Part shown: in pieces, positions 52,419 to 60,539 of the stretch | Layout of the letters: every line of letters starts with the position of its first letter | Position numbering within the stretch: position 1 is the first letter of the stretch | Assembly: GCF_010993745.1 (NCBI RefSeq) | Contig: NZ_WOTN01000002.1 | Location: forward strand, 1,302,001-1,366,000 | DNA: 64,000 nt | Reading direction: 5' to 3' | Source of the DNA: Fodinicola acaciae | GTDB taxonomy: Bacteria > Actinomycetota > Actinomycetes > Mycobacteriales > HKI-0501 | Notes under the pieces: model-generated | Told to the model about the DNA's origin: nothing | The model's database searches: none | Seen by the model: only the letters and a program-made list of their open reading frames with translations | Translations under genes and position numbers: made by a program

Positions 52419-54043
52419 GTGCCGTGCTGGAGGAGACGTTGGCCGCGATCCGGCCGGCGGACCAGGCCGCGATGCGAGCCGCGCAGGAGCGGCAGAGCCG
52501 GCTCACCAAACCGCCGGGATCGCTTGGAGCGCTGGAAACCGAGTCGATCCGGCTGGCCGGCCTGGCCGGCGAATGTCCGCCGCCACTGGCGGAACCGGCC
52601 GCGGTCGCGGTGTTCGCCGCCGACCACGGCGTCCACGCGCAGGGCGTGTCGCCGTGGCCGCAGGAGGTGACCGGCCAGATGGTGGCGAATTTCGCCGTTG
52701 GCGGCGCCGTTGTGAACGCGATTGCTCGGCAGAGCGGCGCGGAGGTCATGGTCGTGGACGTCGGTGTCGCCGCGGAGCTGCCGCCGGCAGTTGGCGTGCT
52801 GGCGCGGAAAGTGCGGCCAGGCACCGCGGACATCACTGTGGAGGCAGCGATGTCGCGGGCGGAGGCCGTACGAGCCATCGAGGTCGGCATCGAGGTGGCG
52901 CGCCTGCTTTACGACACCGGCAATCGGTGCCTTTTGACCGGTGACATGGGGATCGCCAACACGACGGCCTCCGCCGCGTTGATCGCGGCCTTCACCGGCG
53001 CTGACCCCGCGGCGGTGACCGGCCGCGGCACCGGCATCGACGATGCCATGTATGACAGGAAAATCCAGGTCGTGCAGCGCGCGCTTTCCTTGCATTCTCC
53101 CGATCCTGCCGATCCTGTCGGCGTACTAGCCGCGGTCGGTGGCCTGGAGCATGCTGCTCTGGCCGGATTCGTGCTCGGTGCGGCCGCATTGCGGGTGCCT
53201 GTCGTGCTCGACGGTGTGATTGCCTGCTCGGCAGCGCTTGCCGCACGAGCGGTTGCCGCGGACTCTGTCGCGGCGATGGTGGCCGGCCATCGCTCGGCCG
53301 AGCCAGGTGCGGCGATTGCCCTGGCCAGCCTCGGACTGCGGCCACTGGTCGACCTCGACCTGCGGCTCGGCGAAGGCTCCGGCGCGGTTTTGGCTCTGCC
53401 GTTGGTGCAAAGTGCCGTACGCGTGCTGCGTGAGGTAGCCACCTTCGACAGTGCCGGTGTCACCGACAAGAACGTGTCGCCGGCCGCGGCCGAGGGTCCG
53501 CGACCGGCAGGCCGGCGCGTGCTCGTACTCGGCGGTGCGCGGTCAGGCAAATCCGCCGAAGCGGAGGCACTTCTGTCCGATGTGGACACGGTCGATTACG
53601 TCGCGCCTGGACCGCTGCCGGCGGCGGACGATCCGGAATGGACCGCCCGAGTGGCCGCACATCGCGCCAGCCGGCCGGCTTCCTGGCGTACGCACGAGAC
53701 GCGTGATCTGGTGCCGCTGTTGGCCGAGGACACCTCCGTGCCGCTGATGGTCGACTGCCTGTCGACCTGGCTCAGCGGGGTGATGGACGACTGCGGTCTG
53801 TGGGCGGAGAAACCGGACGCTGACCAGATGTTGGCCGACCGAGTGGATTCCCTGGTGTCCGCCTGGCAGACGACCGGTCGTCAGGTGGTCGCGGTCAGCA
53901 ACGAGGTCGGCTCCGGCGTGGTGCCGCCGACGCCGGCCGGTCGACGTTTTCGCGACGAACTCGGACGTGTCAACGCGCGGATCGCCGCGGTCAGTGATCA
54001 AGTGGTGCACATGATCGCAGGAATACCGACCAGGCTCAAATGA
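52415..54043 (+). CDS. Fusion of CobT phosphoribosyltransferase and CobU kinase/guanylyltransferase
   Basis: Protein of 542 residues. Residues 1 to about 350 are nicotinate-nucleotide:DMB phosphoribosyltransferase (L-T-K-P-P-G-S-L-G, F-A-A-D-H-G-V-H, G-D-M-G-I-A-N-T-T, ending G-V-T-D-K-N). Residues about 365-542 are CobU: P-loop V-L-G-G-A-R-S-G-K-S, guanylylated His in V-A-A-H-R-A-S-R-P, and V-S-N-E-V-G-S-G-V. The first half activates the lower-ligand base, the second phosphorylates and guanylylates adenosylcobinamide. Both feed CobS, whose gene overlaps by ATGA. Confidence 0.92.
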   Translation: MSAVLEETLAAIRPADQAAMRAAQERQSRLTKPPGSLGALETESIRLAGLAGECPPPLAEPAAVAVFAADHGVHAQGVSPWPQEVTGQMVANFAVGGAVVNAIARQSGAEVMVVDVGVAAELPPAVGVLARKVRPGTADITVEAAMSRAEAVRAIEVGIEVARLLYDTGNRCLLTGDMGIANTTASAALIAAFTGADPAAVTGRGTGIDDAMYDRKIQVVQRALSLHSPDPADPVGVLAAVGGLEHAALAGFVLGAAALRVPVVLDGVIACSAALAARAVAADSVAAMVAGHRSAEPGAAIALASLGLRPLVDLDLRLGEGSGAVLALPLVQSAVRVLREVATFDSAGVTDKNVSPAAAEGPRPAGRRVLVLGGARSGKSAEAEALLSDVDTVDYVAPGPLPAADDPEWTARVAAHRASRPASWRTHETRDLVPLLAEDTSVPLMVDCLSTWLSGVMDDCGLWAEKPDADQMLADRVDSLVSAWQTTGRQVVAVSNEVGSGVVPPTPAGRRFRDELGRVNARIAAVSDQVVHMIAGIPTRLK

Positions 54044-54840
54044 GTGCCGTACGTCGCGGCGTCGTTTCGCTGTTGCTCGCGGTGACGATGTTCACCGTCA
54101 CACCGGTCCCGGTGACCGCGACGGTGCGCGCCGACCGGCGTACGGCTCGGTTGGCGATCGTGTGGCTTCCGACCATCGGGATCGCATTGGGCGCGGTGGC
54201 GGCGGCGGTGCTCTACGCCGTCCATTTTCTCGCGCTCGGACCGATCGGCGACTATCTCGCCGCGACGTTGGCGATCTCGTTGCTGGCGGCCGCGACTCGA
54301 TGCCTGCACCTTGACGGACTCGCCGACACCGCGGACGGCCTCGGCTCGCGAGCAGCACCGGCACGTGCGCTGGAGATCATGCGCCGGTCCGACATCGGTC
54401 CGTTTGGCGTCGTGACACTGCTTCTCTTGGTGATCGTGCAGATTTCCGCGCTGGCGCAATGCATGCACCTCGGCTGGCAGTTTGGGATGCTGGCGGTGAT
54501 CGCCGCAGTCGTCGCCGGCCGGATCGCGGTCGTGGTGGCGTGTTCGCGGCACGTGCCGTCAGCGCGGCCGGACGGTTTCGGCGCATTGGTGGCCGGGAGC
54601 CTGAGCCGTCTGGTCGGCTGGTCGTGGAGTCTTGTCGTGCTCGGATTGGCCTGGACCGGTGGAAATCTCCTCGACAAGGGGATAGTGACAGTCGCCGCCG
54701 TGCTCGCTGGTTTGGTCGCGGCGGCGATCCTGCGCGGACTGGCGGTGCGTCGGTTCGGTGGCGTCACCGGCGATGTCTTCGGCGCATTGGTGGAAACCAC
54801 GACGACTGTCGTCCTCGTCGTACTGGCTCTCGGCGGTTAA
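54040..54840 (+). CDS. cobS: Adenosylcobinamide-GDP ribazoletransferase (cobalamin synthase)
   Basis: Protein of 266 residues with six or so membrane helices. The signature H-L-D-G-L-A-D-T-A-D-G-L-G binds divalent metal, and R-S-D-I-G-P-F-G-V follows. It joins GDP-cobinamide to alpha-ribazole (phosphate) in the membrane, the last or next-to-last step. Last gene of the riboswitch operon; no terminator hairpin is obvious in the 51 bp before the next gene. Confidence 0.93.
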   Translation: MSAVRRGVVSLLLAVTMFTVTPVPVTATVRADRRTARLAIVWLPTIGIALGAVAAAVLYAVHFLALGPIGDYLAATLAISLLAAATRCLHLDGLADTADGLGSRAAPARALEIMRRSDIGPFGVVTLLLLVIVQISALAQCMHLGWQFGMLAVIAAVVAGRIAVVVACSRHVPSARPDGFGALVAGSLSRLVGWSWSLVVLGLAWTGGNLLDKGIVTVAAVLAGLVAAAILRGLAVRRFGGVTGDVFGALVETTTTVVLVVLALGG

Positions 54841-54891
54841 ACGAGTGCTTCGCTACGCGTGCGATCCCAGAGCTCCGGGTAGGCTGTTTTT

Positions 54892-55308
54892 ATGAGTGAG
54901 GCAAACATTGACTTGGCACTCCGCTATCACGAAGCAGTGGCCGCTGGCGCTGTTGGTGACGAGTTGTCGGCGTTTTTTACCGCCGACGCGGTGCATCACG
55001 AGCTGCCGAATTCGATCATACCAGCGGGTGCGCGACGTGACCTGGAGGGCATTCTGACCGCGGCTGAGGGAGGCCAGCAGGTCGTCAGTGAGCAATCCTT
55101 CGACATCGAGAACGTGTTCGCCGCTGACGACCAGGTGCTGGTCGAGTCGTTGTGGACCGGAAAACTGCGTAACGCGATGGGAGATCTGCCGGCCGGCCAC
55201 GTGATACGGGCACATATCGCGACCGTCCTGCGGATCCGTGACGGACGCATTGCCGAGCAACGAAACTACGACTGTTACCAGCCGTTCAGCCAACCCGCGG
55301 AGCGGTGA
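54892..55308 (+). CDS. SnoaL/NTF2-like protein
   Basis: Protein of 138 residues from ATG 54892. The order A-L-R-Y-H-E-A-V-A-A-G, F-F-T-A-D-A-V-H-H-E-L-P, V-F-A-A-D-D-Q-V-L-V-E, A-H-I-A-T-V-L-R-I-R-D-G-R-I-A-E-Q-R-N-Y-D is typical for the SnoaL-like cone fold. These proteins are isomerases, hydrolases or ligand-binding modules; no catalytic identity can be read here. The 3' end overlaps the convergent lipoprotein gene by 23 bp. Confidence 0.83.
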   Translation: MSEANIDLALRYHEAVAAGAVGDELSAFFTADAVHHELPNSIIPAGARRDLEGILTAAEGGQQVVSEQSFDIENVFAADDQVLVESLWTGKLRNAMGDLPAGHVIRAHIATVLRIRDGRIAEQRNYDCYQPFSQPAER

Positions 55309-56032
55309 CGGTGACCGGCGTTCCGTAGTCGAAAAATGCGACCGTTCCGTCGCTGACCAGGTCGGCGCCGCGAGCCTTCGCGTCGAAACGGTATTTGATC
55401 TGCGCGAGCCGGCCCTGGTTGTCGAGCCAGATGTCGATCGGCGCGGTCGTGATGCCGCCGGACTGGACGCTTTGCAACAGGCTGTTCGCACCACCGGGCG
55501 AGTTCTTGACCGCTTTGGCGAAGTCGACGGTGACTTTGTAGCCGGTGGCGGGCGATCCGTGTACGTCGGTCGTGCCGGTCGAGGTGACCGGACCGGTCAC
55601 GCCTTTCAGGAATCCCAGATAGTCGACCGGATTGTTGGAGCTGCCGCTGGTCTTGCTGGTGTCCAGCTTCGACCATTTCTTGTCGGTGCCCTGAATGTAG
55701 ACGTCCCTGCCGATGGTGATGATGTGGACGTCGGTGCCTTTGCCTTTCAGGGTGGAGTCACCGGCCAGCGGATTGAACTGGATGCTGCCGTCACCGGTCA
55801 GGCTGATCTTGTTGCCGCTGATCGTCGTGTCGAGCAGCGCGCTGAATTTCGCGGTGTTGGCGGCCAGTGTCTTGTCGTACGCGGCGGCGATGGCGTCGGC
55901 CGGATTCGCCGCGACCGCCGCTTTGGGCTGGCCGGCCGGTGCACTGCCGGTTTTGCTGGCGGTCGGTCCGCAGGCGCTCAGCGCGAGTGCAGCGGTGGCG
56001 GCCGCGATGATGACCGCGACTGTGCGGCGCAT
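55286..56032 (-). CDS. LppX/LprAFG-like lipoprotein
   Basis: Protein of 248 residues from ATG 56032. The signal peptide ends A-L-A-L-S-A-C with lipidated Cys21. The body alternates strands and helices as in LppX_LprAFG proteins (G-D-G-S-I-Q-F-N-P-L, G-R-D-V-Y-I-Q-G-T-D-K-K-W, I-D-I-W-L-D-N-Q-G-R-L, and the last strands V-T-V-T-A-P). The mycobacterial relatives carry lipids between the inner membrane and cell wall through a hydrophobic pocket. Such a role is possible here. Confidence 0.78.
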   Translation of the reverse strand: MRRTVAVIIAAATAALALSACGPTASKTGSAPAGQPKAAVAANPADAIAAAYDKTLAANTAKFSALLDTTISGNKISLTGDGSIQFNPLAGDSTLKGKGTDVHIITIGRDVYIQGTDKKWSKLDTSKTSGSSNNPVDYLGFLKGVTGPVTSTGTTDVHGSPATGYKVTVDFAKAVKNSPGGANSLLQSVQSGGITTAPIDIWLDNQGRLAQIKYRFDAKARGADLVSDGTVAFFDYGTPVTVTAPRVG

Positions 56033-56237
56033 GGACGTTCCTCTCGGTCGGTGTGGCGAGCGACTGCCACGATATGTGCGGCACACCATGACAAACAGGA
56101 GGATTGCCCTAACGGACCGCGGTCGCGGCCCGATCAGTCGTCGATCTCACCGACGGCTATCGCCGGCAAACGGTGTGTTTCGGCCGCCGGTCGGCGGTGC
56201 TATGTTGAGGCTGGCCAGCCAGGATGGGGAAGTGGAC

Positions 56238-56756
56238 ATGCCGCAACCACAAGGCGAGGAACTGGAAAAGATCCGCGCGCGGCGCGACGAGCTGCGCGAC
56301 CGATATCTGCGTCCGGCCGGTGAGCGTCCGACGACTGCGGTGCGAGGCGTCCACCACATCGCGTTGATCTGCCGGGATGTCGAGGAGACGATCAGGTTCT
56401 ATCAGGAGTTCCTTGGCTTTCCGCTGGTCGAGCTGGTGGAAAACCGGGACTACAGCGGCTCCAGCCATTTCTTCTTCGACATCGGCAACCGCAATCTGCT
56501 CGGTTTTTTCGACTTTCCCGGTCACGGCCACCCCGACTTCAGCGAGACGATCGGCGCCGTGCAGCACCTGGCGTTGTCCACCTCACCGGAGAACTTCGTC
56601 CGGATCAAGGAGATACTCGACGCCGAGGGGATCGAATACCTCGGTCCGGACCGTGGGGTGGAGGACAGCCTCTACATCCGCGATCCCAACGGCATCGGCC
56701 TGGAGTTCTATCGCGAGGAGCTCGGCACCTTCAACGGCCAGAAAATTCTCGGCTAG
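56238..56756 (+). CDS. Glyoxalase/VOC-family metalloprotein
   Basis: Protein of 172 residues from ATG 56238, eight bases after GGGGA. Two beta-alpha-beta-beta-beta units are seen, with metal-ligand positions H-H-I-A-L-I-C-R-D, V-Q-H-L-A-L-S-T and G-L-E-F-Y-R-E-E-L. It could be a dioxygenase or isomerase; the substrate is unknown. The first 35 residues are a charged helical extension. Its TAG lies in the first bases of the hairpin element D. Confidence 0.85.
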   Translation: MPQPQGEELEKIRARRDELRDRYLRPAGERPTTAVRGVHHIALICRDVEETIRFYQEFLGFPLVELVENRDYSGSSHFFFDIGNRNLLGFFDFPGHGHPDFSETIGAVQHLALSTSPENFVRIKEILDAEGIEYLGPDRGVEDSLYIRDPNGIGLEFYREELGTFNGQKILG

Positions 56757-56835
56757 GGTCTGTGTCGATGTTCCGAGGGGATGAGAGTCGTTTGGGCTCG
56801 GCTATCGCCCCGCGGAATATGGAGACAGACCCTGG
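56753..56835. repeat. Intergenic hairpin element, copy D (GATAGC core, reverse orientation)
   Basis: Arms CTAGGGTCTGTGTC... and ...GAGACAGACCCTGG pair over 28 bp with several mismatches. Read on the minus strand, the interior has CGATAGCCGAGCCCAAACG followed by GACTCTCATCC, the same core as copies A-C. The left end holds the TAG stop of the VOC gene; the GTG start of the next gene is 7 bp after the right end. Confidence 0.78.
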
Positions 56836-56841
56836 ACCGCG

Positions 56842-57644
56842 GTGGAGGCAAGCCGCGAGGTGCTCAGCAGGCCGGCCGCGCCGCCGGACCTGACCCTCGC
56901 GTACGGACCGCATCCCGACCAGGTGGCGGACGTACGCGCGTCGGCCGCGACAGGTCCACTGGTGATGTTCTGGCACGGCGGTTTCTGGCGCGATCCGATC
57001 ACACGTGCGTACACCGGCCCGCTCGCCGTCGACCTGGCCGGTCGCGGTTTTACGGTGGTCAGCGTGGAATATCGGCGCACCGGCGGTGCCGGCGGATGGC
57101 CGGCGACCTTCGACGACGTCGAACTGGCGGCGCGGCAGGTGCCGGATCTCGTCGCGGCCGCAGGAGTGTCGTTTGCCGGTGTCATGTACGCCGGCCATTC
57201 CGCCGGCGGCCACCTCGCGGTCTGGGCCGCCGCGCAGGACCTGGCAGCCGACATTCTCGGCGTGGTCGCGTTGGCGCCGGTCATCGATCTCGTCGAAGCA
57301 TCTCGGCGTGATCTTGACGAAGGCGCGGCACGTGCGTTGCTCGGCGCCGGTCCGACGACGCGCCGGAGCGCTATGCGCTCGCCGACACGGCGCGGATTCG
57401 GGCGCCTCGCGTGCCGGTGACGCTGATCCACGGAGACCGCGATACGCGCGTGCCAGTGGAAATGTCACGCGCGTACGCGGAAAAGACCGGCCATCGACTG
57501 ACTGAGCTGCCTGGCGTCGGTCACTTCGAGATCGTCGATCCACTCAGCAAACCGTGGCGCGTTGTGGTCGACGCATTCGCCAAAGCGGGTTATCTGGTCG
57601 GAGCCGGCGCCGGCAGGTGCACCGTCGTCTCGATCAGGTCATAG
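56842..57644 (+). pseudogene. Frameshifted alpha/beta-hydrolase (kynurenine formamidase-like esterase)
   Basis: The first frame (GTG 56842 to 57420) encodes H-G-G-F-W, S-V-E-Y-R-R and the nucleophile elbow A-G-H-S-A-G-G-H, then degenerates after L-L-G-A-G-P. The second frame (about 57354-57644) gives the missing end: L-I-H-G-D-R-D-T-R-V-P-V and L-P-G-V-G-H-F-E-I-V-D with catalytic Asp and His. One lost base near 57352-57356 (CCGAC in place of CCGGAC) accounts for the break. The product of the first frame alone would lack two triad residues. A sequencing error is the main alternative. Confidence 0.8.
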
Positions 57645-58348
57645 CCGAGATCCGGCCGTACGCCGTCGGGGTTGTCCAGCCGCGCGTCGGAATACCAGGA
57701 CTGGTCGGCCTCCGGATGCGGACCGACGACGCCGACCCTGCCGCGGCCGTACGTCGTCGCCACGGCAGCGGCCGCGCCGGTCGGATACGTCGCCAGCACC
57801 GTCGCGGTGGATCCCCGTCTCAGCTGGAAAATCGGTCCATCCTGGAAGTACATGTGCCGCCGCTGCCCGCGCCAGGTCACCGCGACGACCGTGTCGTCGG
57901 AGCTGGCGACCGTGGCACCGCGCGAGTCGATGTAGGCGTTGGTGTCGCCGGGAAGCAGGCCGAAACCCGGTGTCGCGCCGGCCAGATAGCCGCCGAGGCA
58001 AAAGCCGAGATACGTGCCACCGCCGCGGACCCACGCCCGGATGTCGTCGGCGTAATGTCGCATCCGCCGCCAGGCCGGGTCAAGGCTGCCACCGCCTGGC
58101 TGCGCGTAGACGACGGCGGTTTTCAGCGTGGCGGCCGAAAGTGGCTGGTCGCCGTCGGGTCCGACGAACATTACGCGGAAATGGCTCGGTGAGTTTCGCA
58201 GCAGCTTGGCGACCGCGTCCGCGCAGCCGGAACAGGCCGCCGGTCCGCGATAGACCAGTGCCAGCGGACCAGATTGCTGCTGACCGCCACATGCCGCCAG
58301 AGCCGCCACCAGCGCGGCTGTCAGGGCCAGTGCGATCCAGCGTCTCAT
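57590..58348 (-). CDS. BPL_N-domain (class I GATase-like) lipoprotein
   Basis: Protein of 252 residues from ATG 58348. The signal peptide ends L-A-A-C with lipidated Cys20. The rest is a biotin-protein-ligase N-terminal-like, class I amidotransferase fold: L-A-L-V-Y-R-G-P-A, V-Y-A-Q-P-G-G-G and Y-L-G-F-C-L-G-G-Y-L-A-G-A-T-P-G with a nucleophile-position Cys. A near-twin without a signal peptide is encoded at 59814-60539, so the pair is presumably split between inside and outside of the membrane. Last gene of the minus-strand Pls-like operon. Function unknown. Confidence 0.82.
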   Translation of the reverse strand: MRRWIALALTAALVAALAACGGQQQSGPLALVYRGPAACSGCADAVAKLLRNSPSHFRVMFVGPDGDQPLSAATLKTAVVYAQPGGGSLDPAWRRMRHYADDIRAWVRGGGTYLGFCLGGYLAGATPGFGLLPGDTNAYIDSRGATVASSDDTVVAVTWRGQRRHMYFQDGPIFQLRRGSTATVLATYPTGAAAAVATTYGRGRVGVVGPHPEADQSWYSDARLDNPDGVRPDLGYDLIETTVHLPAPAPTR

Positions 58349-59817
58349 TCCTTGGGTTTCTCGTCGAAGATGTCCAGCAGGTATTCCGACCTTATCGCCG
58401 GCATCTCCATGGTGGTCTCCTCGGCGGTGGCCACCGCCGAGACGAACCGCAGTGCCGGCAGCTCCATCGTCATCTCCGGATCGAACCGCTGTGCCGTCGC
58501 GGCATCGACGACGGGCAGCGGAATCAGCTCGGTCGCATCGTCGGACGGCCGCGGGACGACCGCCGGACTGACCGGCGCCGGCCTGGGTTTGCGTGGCCTG
58601 GCAAGGCGATCGGCGACCCAGCGCCGGCTTCGGCCGGACAATGCCGAAGTGAGCGTCTCCAGCGGACCTTTTCCAGCGGTGGCCCGCCACGCCAGCCCGA
58701 TCGCCAGCACGGCGATGACCTGCAGCGTGTAGCCGACACCGGCCGAATACACGTCGTAATCGGAGTTCAGGAACCAGATGTGCGCGGTGTAGAAGGTCAG
58801 CGTCATGCCGCCGGCGGCGGCGAGCGGCGCCATCAGCACGCGGATCACCGGTCGCAGATAACCGAGACCGACGTGCCCGAGCAGCAACATCGCGCCGAGC
58901 AAGGCCATCGCGGCACCGATCGTGCCGACCATGTCGGGCGTCGTTCCGGTGTGCGGCGAGTCGACGGCGAGCCACCACCAGGTCGACGACGGTACGGTCC
59001 CGTCGGCGCCGAGCGAGAGCACCTCGCTGGTTTCCGCGGCGGTCCAGACACTGCCGGGCTGCGCCATCCAGATCTGCGACAGTCCGCCATATTGGTGCAG
59101 CAGGACCCAGGACGCGTACGCTGCGCCGGCCGCCAACACGATTCCGGTGCCCAGCAACGAAACCGCGACGCGGATCTTCTGCAGCGACAGCCGGCCGACG
59201 ACAATGCCGGCACACGCGTACGCCAGCCACGACAACGCCGGATACTCACCGGTGATCGTGAGCTCGGTGAGGATCGTGACCGGATGCCGGATGACGTCGA
59301 TGAACTCCGGGTTGTCCAATGACGGCACCGCAAGATGGGGCAGCCACAGATGTGTCAGCACGGGGACGCCGCCGGCGGCCGCCACACCGACCACCGCGAC
59401 CAGCCAGGTCGGCATGAAGACGAGCGGGATGGCGAGGACGAAAAGCACGGCATAGTACGGCAGGATCACCGCGGCCAGCCGCGCGTCCGCGTAACCCATG
59501 AAAAGTCCGATGGCGCCAATGACCAGCGCGCGTACGAGCAGGCCAGTCGCCACCGCCGGTCCGGACCGCAGCGGCACGCGTTTGCGTCCGGTCATGAAGG
59601 CGATGCCGACGCCGGCCAGCACGGCGAAGGTGGCGGCCGCGCGGCCGCCGAAGATCGCGAACGACAGGGTCGGCGAGCCGTCCGGATTGGACTCGTACAA
59701 GGAATGGACGGCCATCATCCCGAGCAGCGCCACACCGCGGGTGGCGTCCACGGCGATCAGCCGCTGCGCCTTCGCGGCGACGGAGGTCGTCGTTTTCCGT
59801 ACCGGCAGGTCGGTCAT
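58345..59817 (-). CDS. HGSNAT/DUF1624-DUF418-type membrane acyltransferase
   Basis: Protein of 490 residues with ten or more predicted helices. A-V-D-A-T-R-G-V-A-L-L-G-M-M-A-V-H near residue 25 is the N-terminal signature of heparan-alpha-glucosaminide acetyltransferase-like proteins, and T-F-Y-T-A-H-I-W-F-L near residue 340 is the later DUF418-like part. The last 110 residues are a cytoplasmic acidic tail with repeats of E-M-T-M-E-L-P-A-L and T-T-M-E-M-P-A-I. It could acylate a product of the pathway at the membrane. It overlaps the two BPL_N genes at both ends (ATGA). Confidence 0.8.
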   Translation of the reverse strand: MTDLPVRKTTTSVAAKAQRLIAVDATRGVALLGMMAVHSLYESNPDGSPTLSFAIFGGRAAATFAVLAGVGIAFMTGRKRVPLRSGPAVATGLLVRALVIGAIGLFMGYADARLAAVILPYYAVLFVLAIPLVFMPTWLVAVVGVAAAGGVPVLTHLWLPHLAVPSLDNPEFIDVIRHPVTILTELTITGEYPALSWLAYACAGIVVGRLSLQKIRVAVSLLGTGIVLAAGAAYASWVLLHQYGGLSQIWMAQPGSVWTAAETSEVLSLGADGTVPSSTWWWLAVDSPHTGTTPDMVGTIGAAMALLGAMLLLGHVGLGYLRPVIRVLMAPLAAAGGMTLTFYTAHIWFLNSDYDVYSAGVGYTLQVIAVLAIGLAWRATAGKGPLETLTSALSGRSRRWVADRLARPRKPRPAPVSPAVVPRPSDDATELIPLPVVDAATAQRFDPEMTMELPALRFVSAVATAEETTMEMPAIRSEYLLDIFDEKPKE

Positions 59818-60539
59818 CGCGCCATCACGGCCGAGACCAGGTCGTGGCCGAGGTCGAGCGCGAGCGGTCGCGGCACCGGCAGGCCGGCGTCGGTGAACCA
59901 GTCACGGGTCGCCTCCGGATGCGGTCCGACGACGCCGACCTTTCCACGGCCGAAAGGCACGACCGCGGCGGCGACGGTGCCGTTGGTGTAGGTGGCGAGC
60001 ACGTTGGCCGACCGTCGCTTGATGTCGAAATGCGGGCCGTCCTGGAAGAAAACCGTGCGGCGCCGGCCGTTCCAGACGACCTCGACCAGTGTGTTGCCGT
60101 CGTCGTCGATGGTCGCGTCGTCGGTCTCGATGTACTGGTCGGTGTCGCCAGGCAGCAGGTCGAAACCCGGCGTCGCGCCGGCCAGATAGCCGCCGACGCA
60201 GAAACCGAGATATTTTCCACCGTCGGCGATGAAATCGCGGATCTCGTCGCGGTGGTGCTTCATGTGCTTGTACGCGCGTTTCAGCGTGCCGCCACCCGGC
60301 TGCGCATACAGATCGGCCTCGGCCAGCGAGTCCTCGGACAGCTCGTGGTCTTTCGGTCCCACGTAACGCACGTGGAAGCCGGCCGGACTCGACTCCAGCA
60401 GCGCGGCCACCGCCTCCGGACATCCCGGCAGGCTGGCCGGTCCGCGATAGACCAGCGCCAGCGGGCGGTCACCGGACGGCTCGTCGGAGGACAGCAGCGA
60501 GTCGAAGGCTCGGCGGACGGCGGCAAACGGCCCGGACAT
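59814..60539 (-). CDS. Cytoplasmic BPL_N-domain (class I GATase-like) protein
   Basis: Protein of 241 residues with no signal peptide. Same fold as the protein at 57590-58348: L-A-L-V-Y-R-G-P-A, L-Y-A-Q-P-G-G-G-T-L, Y-L-G-F-C-V-G-G-Y-L-A-G-A-T-P-G and G-V-V-G-P-H-P-E-A. The Cys in the GFC segment sits at the nucleophile position of class I amidotransferases, but the usual His-Glu pair is not clear. The ATG shares a base with the stop of the DDAH-like gene. Role in the cluster unknown. Confidence 0.82.
   Translation of the reverse strand: MSGPFAAVRRAFDSLLSSDEPSGDRPLALVYRGPASLPGCPEAVAALLESSPAGFHVRYVGPKDHELSEDSLAEADLYAQPGGGTLKRAYKHMKHHRDEIRDFIADGGKYLGFCVGGYLAGATPGFDLLPGDTDQYIETDDATIDDDGNTLVEVVWNGRRRTVFFQDGPHFDIKRRSANVLATYTNGTVAAAVVPFGRGKVGVVGPHPEATRDWFTDAGLPVPRPLALDLGHDLVSAVMAR

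Noticed and set aside
3754-56835. Integron attC array
   Set aside because: No integrase gene, no GTTRRRY core boxes, and the elements are scattered over 53 kb between unrelated genes, not arrayed.
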